From Ktedonobacteraceae bacterium (GTDB lineage Bacteria; Chloroflexota; Ktedonobacteria; Ktedonobacterales; Ktedonobacteraceae), in assembly GCA_014896635.1 (NCBI GenBank), contig JADBKA010000001.1, forward strand, positions 5,842-69,841: 64,000 nucleotides of DNA. The letters run 5' to 3'. The translations under genes were made by a program, and so were the position numbers. Below, piece after piece: positions 20,083 to 28,887 of the stretch (the first letter of the stretch is position 1; the number at the start of each line of letters is the position of its first letter). The notes beneath the pieces are model-generated. The model did no database searches, had not been told where the DNA came from, and saw only the letters and a program-made list of their open reading frames with translations.

Positions 20083-20515
20083 GTTTTCTCTCTTTTTCTT
20101 CCTTCTTCAAAGCAGCATAGAGCACCTTCTCTGGTACGACTCTCTATCCATGCCATTGTAAGCGTCAAAACATCCCACGTCAACGATAGCAAAAATGCCT
20201 GACCTGGCCTGACAAAATACATATTTTTAAGAATATACGTATATCGTTCCATGTGATATCGTACAGACTGTAGCGAGGCTAAATAAAGAATCGAAACGAC
20301 CGTACGAAATAGGTATCTCTCGCTTCCCTTTTTTCTTTCCAGAGATAAGGAACCTCTGGTAGATACCAGGAAAGGCGCGCGAACAGGCCGAAAGTAACCG
20401 GGCCGGGTAAATTCTGCGTTTCTTCGGCGTGTAACAGAAAGACGAAGAAATAGATAGCGCCGATACTACCCGACGTCACCTGTACATACGAGGGCTTAGT
20501 TTCAAGGGGCCTGTT
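20083..20515. other. Intergenic region between divergent DUF512 and molybdoenzyme genes
   Basis: No gene recognised. It holds the DUF512 promoter (20155-20183) and an AT-rich block at 20220-20250 containing the palindrome ATATACGTATAT (20233-20244), possibly a regulator site. The rest, up to the plus-strand gene at 20516, shows no clear promoter. A 66-codon minus-strand frame here has no ribosome-binding site and was not accepted. Confidence 0.5.
20155..20183 (-). promoter_or_regulatory. Promoter of the DUF512 gene
   Basis: On the minus strand TTGACG, a 17-bp spacer and TACAAT, about 75 bp upstream of the ATG. Confidence 0.75.
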
Positions 20516-22168
20516 ATGGACACATTTTCTTTCTCAATCAAAAAACGCTTCGGTACCGGCTTTCAAGCTGGTCTGGCAGCCGGTCTTGTGGCTGGACTCA
20601 TCATGCTGATTTTGAGCTGGACCATCAACGGTATTTCGCTACCGGAAGTTGTTAGCGCCGCTTTTACCGCGCTACTACCTGTTTCGGCGTTCGACTACCT
20701 GCATCAGATAATTGGTGAGAATGCCAAATATTATCTTTTTGCTGGTATTTTTCTTGGGCAGTGTCTCGTTTTCGCGCTCTGTGGTGGGCTGTATAATCTG
20801 CTGCCGGGGAGTCCGGGACAGGCCGGTGCGGCGCCGCTACGGCTGGGTACGGCGAGGGGCGTGCTGCTGGCGCTAGTGCTCTGGCTGCTGAGCGGGCTGG
20901 TACTGCTGCCCCTGCTTGGCGCAGGAGTTTTCGGCGTAAATCTGGGGAACGGAGTCGGCAGCACGATGATCAGCCTGGCGCTGGTCGGGCTGATCTTTGG
21001 CCTGCTCTTCGTGGTTGTGCGTAACTGGCTGGTTGATCGCAGCCTGCAAGTAGTGGGGAAAGATAATCTGCCAGGGGAGAGAGCGCGGCAGGAACGGCGA
21101 AGCATCTTGCAAAGGGGATTAGTGCTGCTCGGTGTGGCAGTGCTTGGCATAGCTGCCTGGCGGTTCATCACAGGTGGTGATAATGGCACTTCGGCAAACC
21201 TGGCGAACCAGCTTGTGCAGCAGTACAGGCGGAAAGTTGCGCCACCTGTCCCCAACTACGGCACAATCCAGCCAGCTCCCCACCTCTCGACAGAGATCAC
21301 ACCAAATGATCAGTTCTACGTTGTCTCAAAAAATCTGGCTTCTGATCCTACTGTGAATGTCGGCAACTGGCATCTCGATATCAGTGGAGAGGTTGCGCAG
21401 CCATTAACGCTGACCTACGCCGATCTGCTGGCAATGCCGATGAAGAAGCAGTATGAGTCGATGATGTGCATTAGCAACGAAGTTGGAGGCCGCTATATGA
21501 GTAATGCACTGTGGGAAGGCATCTCGCTGGCGACACTGCTGGAAAAAGCCGGCGGGCCGGCGAAAGCTGCCACAAAAGTCGTGCTGCACGCTGCCGATAG
21601 CTATAGCGATAGCATTCCTCTGGCAAAGGCGCTCGAACCAACAACACTGATCGCGCTACGCATGAACGGTGCAGTGCTGCCGCAGGGACACGGCTATCCC
21701 GCCCGCCTGCTAGTGCCAGGTATTTACGGTATGAAGCATGTCAAGTGGATCACACGCATTGAAGTCGTCAAAGACAACTACCAGGGCTACTGGCAGCAGC
21801 GCGGCTGGAGTGATGCCGCTCCCATACGCCTGACAAGCCGTATTGACACACCGCTCGCTTCGACGACCCTTGCACTTAACCGCCCCACCTACATTGCTGG
21901 TGTGGCCTTCTCCGGTGATAAAGGTATTGGGGAGGTGGATGTGAGCGTTGATGCTGGCAAAACCTGGCAGAAGGCTACGCTGAAACGTCCCCTCTCTCCC
22001 CTGACCTGGGTACTGTGGGAATGGCCCTGGATACCACAGGAGAAAGGAAACTACACGATAGTTGCACGTGCTATCGACATGGAAGGGAATGTGCAAACCC
22101 CGGCTATAGCATCACCTCTGCCCGACGGTGCGACAGGCTATCACACCATTACGGTGGTTGTAGTGTAG
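20516..22168 (+). CDS. Membrane-anchored sulfite oxidase/YedY-type molybdopterin oxidoreductase
   Basis: A 550-residue protein. The first 230 residues hold about five hydrophobic helices; the rest is an extracytoplasmic oxidoreductase domain. The molybdenum-ligand cysteine lies in MMCISNEVGG, in the context typical of the sulfite oxidase superfamily. QGHGYPARLLVPGIYGMKHVKWI and YWQQRGWSD follow. A C-terminal Ig-like dimerisation domain contains VAFSGDKGIGEVDVSVDAGKTWQ. No Tat signal is evident because the catalytic domain is tethered by the membrane part. MogA, encoded at 26.3 kb, acts in synthesis of the same cofactor. The substrate is not predictable from the sequence. Confidence 0.87.
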   Translation: MDTFSFSIKKRFGTGFQAGLAAGLVAGLIMLILSWTINGISLPEVVSAAFTALLPVSAFDYLHQIIGENAKYYLFAGIFLGQCLVFALCGGLYNLLPGSPGQAGAAPLRLGTARGVLLALVLWLLSGLVLLPLLGAGVFGVNLGNGVGSTMISLALVGLIFGLLFVVVRNWLVDRSLQVVGKDNLPGERARQERRSILQRGLVLLGVAVLGIAAWRFITGGDNGTSANLANQLVQQYRRKVAPPVPNYGTIQPAPHLSTEITPNDQFYVVSKNLASDPTVNVGNWHLDISGEVAQPLTLTYADLLAMPMKKQYESMMCISNEVGGRYMSNALWEGISLATLLEKAGGPAKAATKVVLHAADSYSDSIPLAKALEPTTLIALRMNGAVLPQGHGYPARLLVPGIYGMKHVKWITRIEVVKDNYQGYWQQRGWSDAAPIRLTSRIDTPLASTTLALNRPTYIAGVAFSGDKGIGEVDVSVDAGKTWQKATLKRPLSPLTWVLWEWPWIPQEKGNYTIVARAIDMEGNVQTPAIASPLPDGATGYHTITVVVV

Positions 22169-22170
22169 GA

Positions 22171-22198
22171 TGGATAATGTACACATTATCCATTGTTC
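22171..22198 (+). terminator. Hairpin after the molybdoenzyme gene
   Basis: A perfect 9-bp stem TGGATAATG/CATTATCCA with a TACA loop starts two bases after the stop codon and is followed by TTGTT. The T tail is weak, so termination strength is uncertain. Confidence 0.55.
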
Positions 22199-22545
22199 GT
22201 GCAAAGCATTCCCGCGTTCTGATTGTTTCTGCAAAGGGCGTGAGAATCTTAATAAACTGTAATCATTTTTATGCAACTTTTATGCCAGGTAATCGTTAAT
22301 ATTCTCAGAATGTGGGGAGAGATGTTGTGGTAAGCGGAGTAGAAATCTGGAATGCCCGGCTGAAATTGGGATTTTCTCCATTACAACGCTTCTCGCTGTG
22401 GCAGGGGAGCTGGCGAGAGTAAAGGATTTCCCAGACGCGCAGAGATAAAATGCGCGTATTATAATATATAAACATAACTGCCTGACGCCGGTTAAAAAGA
22501 GTCTGGCGCACGCAAAGAGGGCGTGTTTGAGAAAGGATGTGGTTT
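22199..22545 (+). other. Intergenic region upstream of the small zinc-ribbon gene
   Basis: No gene seen on either strand. It contains an exact TATAAT at 22460-22465 without a convincing -35, and a ribosome-binding site (GAGAAAGG) at the end for the gene at 22546. Confidence 0.45.
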
Positions 22546-22821
22546 ATGGTGCGTCAATGTGCGTGGTGTTTGTGCTTGATTGATGCTCAGGGGAAACGTA
22601 TCTCTTCTTCGCCTCTCCCCAAACTGTATGAAGCCAGTCATGGGATTTGTAGTGTCTGTGGTGAATCCTGTATGGAACAGATAACGGCTCAGGATACCCG
22701 GCGTGTTAAAGAGAACAATGAGTCATATCAGGGGCAGCCATCACCGACTGATCTTATCTTTGAGCTGCAACAGGAACCGGGAAACACGACCAGAACTCCC
22801 CTGCCGAGGCGAAAAAGCTAG
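22546..22821 (+). CDS. Small HGIC-type zinc-ribbon protein
   Basis: A 91-residue protein with CAWC near the N-terminus and HGICSVCGESC about 30 residues later, then a polar, disordered tail. The pair CAWC...HGIC is like the zinc-binding module found in some PAS and response-regulator proteins; here it stands alone. The first ATG (22537) touches the ribosome-binding site, so the second ATG at 22546 is preferred. Function unknown; a regulatory or scaffold role is only a guess. Confidence 0.65.
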   Translation: MVRQCAWCLCLIDAQGKRISSSPLPKLYEASHGICSVCGESCMEQITAQDTRRVKENNESYQGQPSPTDLIFELQQEPGNTTRTPLPRRKS

Positions 22822-22927
22822 GCTCGTTCTTCATCTTTCTGGAACTTCTGGTTTACTGACTCCGTCATCATCATAGATAGATGAGCCTGTCAGAATATGG
22901 CAGGTAGGTGAAGAAAGGAGCCATGTC

Positions 22928-23449
22928 ATGCGAAGAAATCAAGCTGTAATACAACGGATTCTCTTGCCTGTCGGTACGTTGATGCTGATACTCCTGCTCG
23001 CAGCTTGCGAGGCAGCAGCGCCGGGTCCAGGCGGCAGTGGGGGGGCCGGACCTACCAGGCCAGCGGCCACGCCGGCACCTACGCAGGGGATTGGCACTGC
23101 CAATGGCTGTCCTACCAACGCTGCCGCACCTTCTTCGCTGACCAGACCCGATGTTATCATCCGCGATTCGGATGCGAACAAGACTATCACAGCTCACGTC
23201 GGTAACACTATCGCCGTTATGTTGCCTTTTGGACAGAAATGGACGGGTCCGACAATCTCGCAGGGAACGCTGGAACTACAACCGCCGGCTGGCTTCGCCT
23301 CAAAGGATGATCATGCCTGCATCTGGCGCTTTGTTGCCAGGGGAACCGGTACCACACAACTCGTCTTTCATGGCCAGGCGCTCTGCAAACCCGGCCAGAT
23401 GTGTCCTCAGTACATCATCACGATGATTTTTACTGTCGATGTCAGATAA
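22928..23449 (+). CDS. Secreted lipoprotein with a chagasin-like (I42-like) domain
   Basis: A 173-residue protein. The N-terminus has a basic start, a hydrophobic stretch and a lipobox LLAAC, so Cys27 would be lipidated. A Gly/Pro/Thr-rich linker follows, then a beta-rich domain with VGNTIAVMLPFGQKW, the aromatic/acid block ACIWRFVARGTGTTQLVF and a Cys pair in LCKPGQMC. The arrangement resembles proteinase inhibitor I42 (chagasin), but conservation is partial and inhibitory activity is inference. AGAAAGGAG lies upstream. A PadR regulator follows on the same strand. Confidence 0.6.
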   Translation: MRRNQAVIQRILLPVGTLMLILLLAACEAAAPGPGGSGGAGPTRPAATPAPTQGIGTANGCPTNAAAPSSLTRPDVIIRDSDANKTITAHVGNTIAVMLPFGQKWTGPTISQGTLELQPPAGFASKDDHACIWRFVARGTGTTQLVFHGQALCKPGQMCPQYIITMIFTVDVR

Positions 23450-23705
23450 GTGGCACAGAGTACGGCAAAATCTCTCCCCGGATCGTTTCATTTTTTTGAA
23501 CATTTTTCGTCTCTCTTAATGGAGAGCAAACGTATATACGATGAACCTGCCGCGTAAGCGGCATTTCTGTATGTTTATTCTTTTCAAATAAAAACTGATG
23601 AATTGATAAACATACAAGGTGCATTGTTAGCACGTGAACAATCACTCTTTTTCGTCTCGTCTGTGAGCTATGAGCACCTATGAACACATCGGGAGAGAAG
23701 CTGCC

Positions 23706-24062
23706 ATGAAATGTACTCCACGCGAGCCTGAAAGTCTGCTACCGCTCACGCCTGCCGTTTTCTCTATTCTGCTGGCGCTGGCCGACGGCGAACGGCACGG
23801 CTATGGCATTATGCAGGAAATTGTGCGTAGCACTACCGGCAAGGTACGTATGGGGCCTGGCACGCTCTATGGCTCGATCAAACGGATGATAGAGGACCGG
23901 TTGATCGAAGAGGCGGATGTCCCTCCCTCTCAATTGACAGAAAACGAGCGCCGCCGCTATTACCGCTTAACCGACTTTGGTCTGCGTGTCGCTCAGGCCG
24001 AGGCACTGCGTCTCCTCAGCCTGGTACAGATCGCCCGCGCAAAGCAGATACTACCAGGCTGA
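23706..24062 (+). CDS. PadR family transcriptional regulator
   Basis: A 118-residue winged-helix regulator. The PadR core reads AVFSILLALADGERHGYGIMQEI, then VRMGPGTLYGSIKRMIEDRLIEE and RRRYYRLTDFG, followed by one dimerisation helix. The start at 23706 has GGGAGAGAAG six bases upstream; a frame start at 23670 lacks a site. Such proteins usually repress their own and neighbouring genes. A perfect palindrome CGTATATACG lies about 165 bp upstream at 23531-23540 and is a candidate operator. It is convergent with menA. Confidence 0.87.
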   Translation: MKCTPREPESLLPLTPAVFSILLALADGERHGYGIMQEIVRSTTGKVRMGPGTLYGSIKRMIEDRLIEEADVPPSQLTENERRRYYRLTDFGLRVAQAEALRLLSLVQIARAKQILPG

Positions 24063-24138
24063 TGCCTTTCCGCCACCCCCTCCAGTAAGGGGAACCAGAT
24101 CCACTGTATGGGGACCCGCCTGGGCTTCGCATGCCCCC

Positions 24139-24192
24139 GCCAGGAGGGCTTCCTGATATTCCTTGCGCCCACGCTGCTTGCGCCCTCCTGGC
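24139..24192 (-). terminator. Long-loop inverted repeat after menA
   Basis: Perfect 11-bp inverted repeat GCCAGGAGGGC (24139-24149) and GCCCTCCTGGC (24182-24192) around a 32-nt loop, between convergent padR and menA. A 16-nt piece of it recurs near 58.6 kb. There is no T run. Confidence 0.5.
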
Positions 24193-24210
24193 TCTCCTCC
24201 ATTCCGGCCC

Positions 24211-25410
24211 CTACCAGGGTAAAAGATGCAGTGGAATGGCTGGCAGTACGGGAATAAGCGTGATAGCAACCAGTGCTATGGTCAGCAGAAGCGCAAAATT
24301 GGCTTCGAGGCGCAGCGTCTGTCTCATGACCACATGTAGCGCTGCCATCACCTGTGCGCGCAAAAGGCCACTGACCGCAACGGCCAGGCCGGGGAGCGTC
24401 CAGAGCGGAAGCAGCAGCAAATGAGGCATGCCCTGTGGCATTCCCAGGCAGATGATCACAGCATAGGCGCCGGCGAGCAATAGCAAGTACAGCAGCTTGC
24501 TCCAGCGCAGCCCAAGCATAGTTGCCAGGGTATGCTTGTGAGCATGCTCGTCTGCTTCGATATCGCGCATGTTGTTGACATGGATAATCGCTGCTGCAAA
24601 GAAACCCCAGGGCAGGCTGTAGATCAACGCCTCAGGTGCATACTGGCCGGAGGATTGGACCAGGTAGGCACCTATCGTAATTAATGGCCCGAAGACGCCA
24701 AAACTTACCAGTTCTCCTAGCGCCAGTGAAGAGAGCGAGCGCGAGGTTGCACTGTAAAAGTAGGCGCAGAGCAAGCCTGACAGGCCAGAGAGGTAAACTA
24801 TCAGGCCACCGGTTGCCGCTACCATCAGCCCGGAGATCGCGCCCAGGATCAGCAGAGCCAGACCACAGATCAGAACACGTATCGGCTTGATCAATCCCTG
24901 CTGAATCAGCCCGCCCGGTCCAAAGGGATTGCTCCTATCGACGCCGCGCAGATAGTCGTAATAATCGTTAACGAGGTTAGCTCCACTCTGAATCAGGATG
25001 AGCGCCGCAACAACGACAAAAAATTGCAGGAAATGAAACTGCCCCAGGGGCGTTTGTTGCGTGACGGTATGCCTCCAGGCCAGCACGCTGCCGACCAGGG
25101 CCGGCACCAGAGAGAGCGTAAAATAAGCTGGCCGTAGGCCATCACGCCAGATCTGCAACCACTCACCGATGCTGCGGCGATATTCGGCAGGCTGAACAAC
25201 CAGCGGCGCAGGCATACTGATATCTTCTGTTGAGGTGACCGGGTGAATCGCTATTTCAGGACGTAATGAGTTGATTGTCTGCAAATCGCCTATTGAAAGA
25301 GTCGGAACCTCTTCTGCCTTAACTGTGTCCGCCATAACTACATGCGGCGTATTGGCTGCCTGCGGGCGAGAAGTTTCCGTATCTTTGTTCTTCGCTTCTT
25401 CATTCTCCAT
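24211..25410 (-). CDS. menA: 1,4-dihydroxy-2-naphthoate prenyltransferase-like (UbiA family)
   Basis: Membrane prenyltransferase expected to make demethylmenaquinone. The 399-residue protein has a polar N-terminal extension of about 80 residues, then RDGLRPAYFTLSLVPALVGS, the prenyl-diphosphate site NLVNDYYDYLRGVDRSNPFG, and the second Asp motif MRDIEADEHAHKHTLA, with about eight membrane helices. The extension is unusual. The start at 25410 is supported by GGGAAGGGATT. An internal start without the extension has no better site. Assignment to MenA rather than another UbiA enzyme rests on the NDYYDY motif. Confidence 0.85.
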   Translation of the reverse strand: MENEEAKNKDTETSRPQAANTPHVVMADTVKAEEVPTLSIGDLQTINSLRPEIAIHPVTSTEDISMPAPLVVQPAEYRRSIGEWLQIWRDGLRPAYFTLSLVPALVGSVLAWRHTVTQQTPLGQFHFLQFFVVVAALILIQSGANLVNDYYDYLRGVDRSNPFGPGGLIQQGLIKPIRVLICGLALLILGAISGLMVAATGGLIVYLSGLSGLLCAYFYSATSRSLSSLALGELVSFGVFGPLITIGAYLVQSSGQYAPEALIYSLPWGFFAAAIIHVNNMRDIEADEHAHKHTLATMLGLRWSKLLYLLLLAGAYAVIICLGMPQGMPHLLLLPLWTLPGLAVAVSGLLRAQVMAALHVVMRQTLRLEANFALLLTIALVAITLIPVLPAIPLHLLPW

Positions 25411-25619
25411 ACAAATCCCTTCCCGTCACTGACTGGCACATTCCTCACAGTGCTTTACTATTTGCCATACGATGGCCTGCTGTAAGTAGTATACATCATG
25501 CTGCCATGCTCCTCTACTGTTCAGGTAATCAGACGAGATATCCGCTGCCCAGGAAGAAACCACAGGTATGTGATATACTTTCTGTTAAGAGCGAGAAGCG
25601 AATTTTTTCTGGAAGAAAT

Positions 25620-26288
25620 ATGGCAAACAATCTTATGTCGCGTTTGACAACACAGGCATTCACCTGCCCCTGTGGCGAAACATTTACTGAACAGATTTAC
25701 GAATATGTGAATGCTGCACGGGAGCCGCGATTGCGCTATGCTGTGCTGGCCGGCCTGCTCAACGTCGCTATCTGCCCGGCATGTGGACGCAAGGCTGCAC
25801 TCTCGCGTCCTTTTCTCTATTCTGACCCTGATCATCGTTTGCTGGCATATGTACATCCTCGCTCAGACGCGCCTGAAGAGGCGCGCCAGCTTATTGCGGA
25901 GAAACTACGTTCCGTCTACCTGCGGGTAGCCAACGTCCGCGAAATAGAAGACGACGATGCCAGCGGCAGCAGTGATGGTGGCCGTGTCACGGAAATCGCC
26001 GCCAGCGAGGTCAGGGAGATGCCGCCACTAAAGGTTGTTTTTGGATTGGATCAGTTGCATGTTGTACTTAATGCGGTTCTTGATCCTGAGGAGCGACTGG
26101 GCAAGCTGGCGTTGAGCACACAGAGCCGTGATCCTGCCGCGCGTGGCCAGTTTCTTACCATCGCGCGTAAGCTGGCACAGGAGATGGAATGCGTTTTCGA
26201 GGTCGAGGACCTGCCAGACGAGTATACTGTCTGGCTCTATGGCGCACGCCGTACCATCGGCTCGCTTATGCGTAGCCTGGCGATTTAG
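25620..26288 (+). CDS. CpXC domain protein
   Basis: A 222-residue protein. The CpXC domain is seen as FTCPCGETF near residue 15 and ICPACGRKA about 45 residues later, a split zinc-binding pair. An acidic low-complexity linker (DDDASGSSDGG) and a helical C-terminal domain follow. The reading frame runs upstream to 25506, but the domain begins after MANNLMSRL at 25620, where GGAAGAA precedes. It ends 25 bp before mogA and probably forms an operon with mogA and the WD40 gene. CpXC function is not known; it often occurs near redox and cofactor genes. Confidence 0.75.
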   Translation: MANNLMSRLTTQAFTCPCGETFTEQIYEYVNAAREPRLRYAVLAGLLNVAICPACGRKAALSRPFLYSDPDHRLLAYVHPRSDAPEEARQLIAEKLRSVYLRVANVREIEDDDASGSSDGGRVTEIAASEVREMPPLKVVFGLDQLHVVLNAVLDPEERLGKLALSTQSRDPAARGQFLTIARKLAQEMECVFEVEDLPDEYTVWLYGARRTIGSLMRSLAI

Positions 26289-26313
26289 CTCGATTGAGGA
26301 GCGGAGTAAAACT

Positions 26314-26802
26314 ATGGCGATAACTGTAGGCGTGCTTACCATCAGTGATGGCGCCGCGCGAGGTGAGCGGCAGGATATCAGCGGTGAGAATATCTGTACA
26401 CTCGTGACGCAGTTGCCAGAGGCTGTGATCGCCGAGCGCGCGATTATTCCCGATGAGCAGGAACGCATTGCAGCCGTATTGCGTGCATGGAGCGATGAGA
26501 GACGACTCAATCTGGTGCTGACGACCGGTGGCACCGGTCTGGCACCACGCGATGTGACGCCCGAAGCCACGACATCCGTAATCGAACGCGCCGCCCCCGG
26601 CATCGCCGAGGCAATGCGCGCTATCAGCCTTCAGTACACTCGCACCGCCATGCTCTCACGTGGCGTGGCCGGCGTACGCGGACACACGCTTATCATCAAT
26701 CTGCCGGGCAGTCCCAAAGCTGTCAAAGAGTGCCTCGAATACATCCTGCCCGTGTTACAACATGCCATCAATCTGCTGACCGGGGGGCCGAGGGAACACT
26801 GA
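26314..26802 (+). CDS. mogA: Molybdopterin adenylyltransferase (MogA/MoaB family)
   Basis: Adenylates molybdopterin before molybdenum insertion. The 162-residue protein starts at the ATG after GAGGAGCGGAG. Family motifs are VGVLTISDGAARGERQD, the substrate loop LVLTTGGTGLAPRDVTPEAT, and INLPGSPKAVKECLEYILP. The frame extends upstream to 26128, but that part overlaps the preceding CDS and is not conserved. It lies 25 bp after the CpXC gene and two bases before the WD40 gene. The molybdoenzyme at 20.5 kb is a possible beneficiary. Confidence 0.9.
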   Translation: MAITVGVLTISDGAARGERQDISGENICTLVTQLPEAVIAERAIIPDEQERIAAVLRAWSDERRLNLVLTTGGTGLAPRDVTPEATTSVIERAAPGIAEAMRAISLQYTRTAMLSRGVAGVRGHTLIINLPGSPKAVKECLEYILPVLQHAINLLTGGPREH

Positions 26803-26804
26803 CC

Positions 26805-27692
26805 ATGCTCGCTACCTACCAGGGCCACAGCGATAATGTTTTTGCTGTCGCCTGGTCGCCTGCTGGAGACGTGATCGCCTCTGGCGGACGTGATGCGACG
26901 GTGCAGCTCTGGCATCCATCTGCTGGTCGATGTTTGCTAACTTTTCGTGGGCATACACATTGCCTGCTCTCTCTTGCCTGGTCGCCTGATGCTCGCTATA
27001 TCGCTTCCGGCTGCACTGCCGGCATTGTGCATGTCTGGGAGGCACAATCCGGTACCATTCTCACAACGTATCGTGGACACAGGCGCTTTGTGCGCTGCGT
27101 GGCCTGGTCGCCCGATGGACGCTCTATTGCGTCAGGAGGCGATTATGGCGATAGTACCGTGCAGGTCTGGGAAGCTTTGAGTGGCAGGCACATCTTCACA
27201 CATAGTGGCCAGTATCGTATCTTTGCTGTCGCCTGGTCACCCAGTCATAGTCATACGTGCTCACGCCTGGCGGCAGCCAGCTTCGACGCCAGTGTCCAGA
27301 TCTGGAATGCTATGGATGGTGGCGACCTCTTCATCTATAGAGGCCATACAGGACCGGTCTACGCGCTCTCCTGGTCGCCCGATGGCCTGGCGCTAGCATC
27401 GGCAGGACAGGCAGCGCAGGCGCATATCTGGTCTCCCCTGACAGGCAGCACATCTTGCATCTATCGCGGGCATAGCCGTCCCATCAAGGCTCTGGCTTGG
27501 TCGCCCGATGGTCATGTCATTGCAAGTGGCGGAGATGATGCGGTTGTGCACCTCTGGTCCCCCCTGACAGGCGAGCTGATAACCGCCAGCGAGCCACGCG
27601 CTGCATGGGTGCGCAGCCTTGCCTGGTCGCCTGATAGTACATATGTGGCTGTGGCAAGCGGAAAGACGGTGGATGTGATGCATATACCTTGA
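26805..27692 (+). CDS. Stand-alone WD40 beta-propeller protein
   Basis: A 295-residue protein made only of WD40 repeats. Seven copies of the AWSP block occur, each preceded by GH-type turns, so it forms one complete seven-bladed propeller. No catalytic, membrane or signal sequence is visible. It starts two bases after the mogA stop with GGGGCCGAGGGA as the site; an upstream ATG in frame at 26730 lies inside mogA. The repeats are very like those of the kinase at 13.3 kb. It is probably a docking or scaffold protein. The coupling with mogA is suggestive but unproven. Confidence 0.85.
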   Translation: MLATYQGHSDNVFAVAWSPAGDVIASGGRDATVQLWHPSAGRCLLTFRGHTHCLLSLAWSPDARYIASGCTAGIVHVWEAQSGTILTTYRGHRRFVRCVAWSPDGRSIASGGDYGDSTVQVWEALSGRHIFTHSGQYRIFAVAWSPSHSHTCSRLAAASFDASVQIWNAMDGGDLFIYRGHTGPVYALSWSPDGLALASAGQAAQAHIWSPLTGSTSCIYRGHSRPIKALAWSPDGHVIASGGDDAVVHLWSPLTGELITASEPRAAWVRSLAWSPDSTYVAVASGKTVDVMHIP

Positions 27693-27879
27693 CGAGCCAG
27701 GCTGGCCTGTGTACAATGATAGGTAGAGAGGTTAAGTCAAATCTGGCCTGGGTTCCAGCACTGGTGAAAAGATAGAGATGGCTGATCCCTTTTAGTAGCG
27801 GTGTGATTTTCAACAGCGACCTTGCGCGGGTTATTGCAGGATAGAGTGATCTGAGAGAGTTATGTTCTAGTCATCGACA

Positions 27880-27920
27880 AAAGAGCAGGTCCGGGCATCA
27901 CAACAAAACGCCCGGACTTG
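27880..27920 (-). terminator. Terminator of the LysM/CHAP gene
   Basis: On the minus strand an 11-bp stem with one G-T pair (27886-27896 with 27910-27920) and a 13-nt loop is followed by CTCTTTTG, directly after the stop codon. Confidence 0.75.
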
Positions 27921-27922
27921 CC

Positions 27923-28681
27923 TTACAGTCTGACAAACACGACGCCAGACCCTACCCTGAACTGCCAGTGGGTGACTGCGTGAGGAGTTACTCCCCAGTT
28001 CATTGAACTGGCAACGACACGTCCTTTATTCATCACCTGTTCCACCACCCCGACGTGGCCCAGTCCACTTGCGCCTTGCACATACGGTTGCAGGACAATA
28101 ATGTCTCCCTTGCGTGGCGCAGCGGAGACGCGCCAGCCGAACTCGCGGGCGCGCGCCGTCCATTGCCAGGCATTGGCATTATACGTCCAGGGAACATACA
28201 CGCCGTGTAGCTGGTGATAGCGTTGATTTGCCCACCAGGTACACTGTCCATATGGGAAGCTGTTACTCGCGCCGATAGCGGCACGCTGCGTGGAAGAAAG
28301 AACTGCTGGCCGGAACGCCGCTGTCGCAGCCGAAACGCTTTCACTCTGGATTTTCTCCACCTGTTGCGTTGTCTCCTGAACAGGAGGACAGAGCGTCTGG
28401 TCAGCATGAAGTGTTGTAGCAGAGGTGATATAGTTATGGCGGGCAAAAACTTGCTGATCCGTTGTGTAAAGGGTTGTTATGCCCGCAGGGGTATCACCGC
28501 TTTTAACTTTGTATACGCTCTCGCCGGCAGCACAGCGCATCTGTGCGTCGGCTTGCAGCAGTTTTGGGCTGGAGAGCACTACCAGGAGCAGCCCGAAAGC
28601 TGTAATTACCGAAGATCGCACGATAAAACTTACTACGCTGAACTGCCGGATCAGTTTCCGACTTCGTAGATGTGCTTTCAA
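27923..28681 (-). CDS. LysM and CHAP domain cell-wall amidase/peptidase
   Basis: Predicted secreted or membrane-tethered peptidoglycan hydrolase of 252 residues. A basic N-terminus and hydrophobic segment (about 15-40) come first. A LysM-like module begins YKVKSGDT. The CHAP domain has catalytic Cys in YGQCTWWA, His in GLGHVGVVEQV and Asn in SSMNWG. I chose the TTG start at 28679-28681, five bases after AGAGAGGATACC, because it places the signal sequence at the N-terminus. The frame stays open to an ATG at 28859-28861, which would add 60 unlike residues. Confidence 0.8.
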   Translation of the reverse strand: MKAHLRSRKLIRQFSVVSFIVRSSVITAFGLLLVVLSSPKLLQADAQMRCAAGESVYKVKSGDTPAGITTLYTTDQQVFARHNYITSATTLHADQTLCPPVQETTQQVEKIQSESVSAATAAFRPAVLSSTQRAAIGASNSFPYGQCTWWANQRYHQLHGVYVPWTYNANAWQWTARAREFGWRVSAAPRKGDIIVLQPYVQGASGLGHVGVVEQVMNKGRVVASSMNWGVTPHAVTHWQFRVGSGVVFVRL

Positions 28682-28887
28682 GGTATCCTCTCTTGATCTA
28701 CAACTCGCAGACCCTTCGCCATACCTTTGTGCATTCAACGCTGAATGCAAGGCCATATATGCGCTGCACCAGCCAGAACGAGCGGGAGAAGCGAGGTACA
28801 AATACTGACTTTCCTGCCTCTCCCGTATCGTCATGCACACCCGCTGGTCTGGAGCAGGCATATATTGGTACTATACGTAGTAAGTTG

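Noticed and set aside
20279..20479. 66-codon minus-strand frame in the spacer before the molybdoenzyme
   Set aside because: No ribosome-binding site and no similarity that I recognise.
23670..23705. Earlier start for the PadR gene
   Set aside because: No ribosome-binding site; the ATG at 23706 has GGGAGAGAAG at correct spacing and begins nearer the conserved fold.
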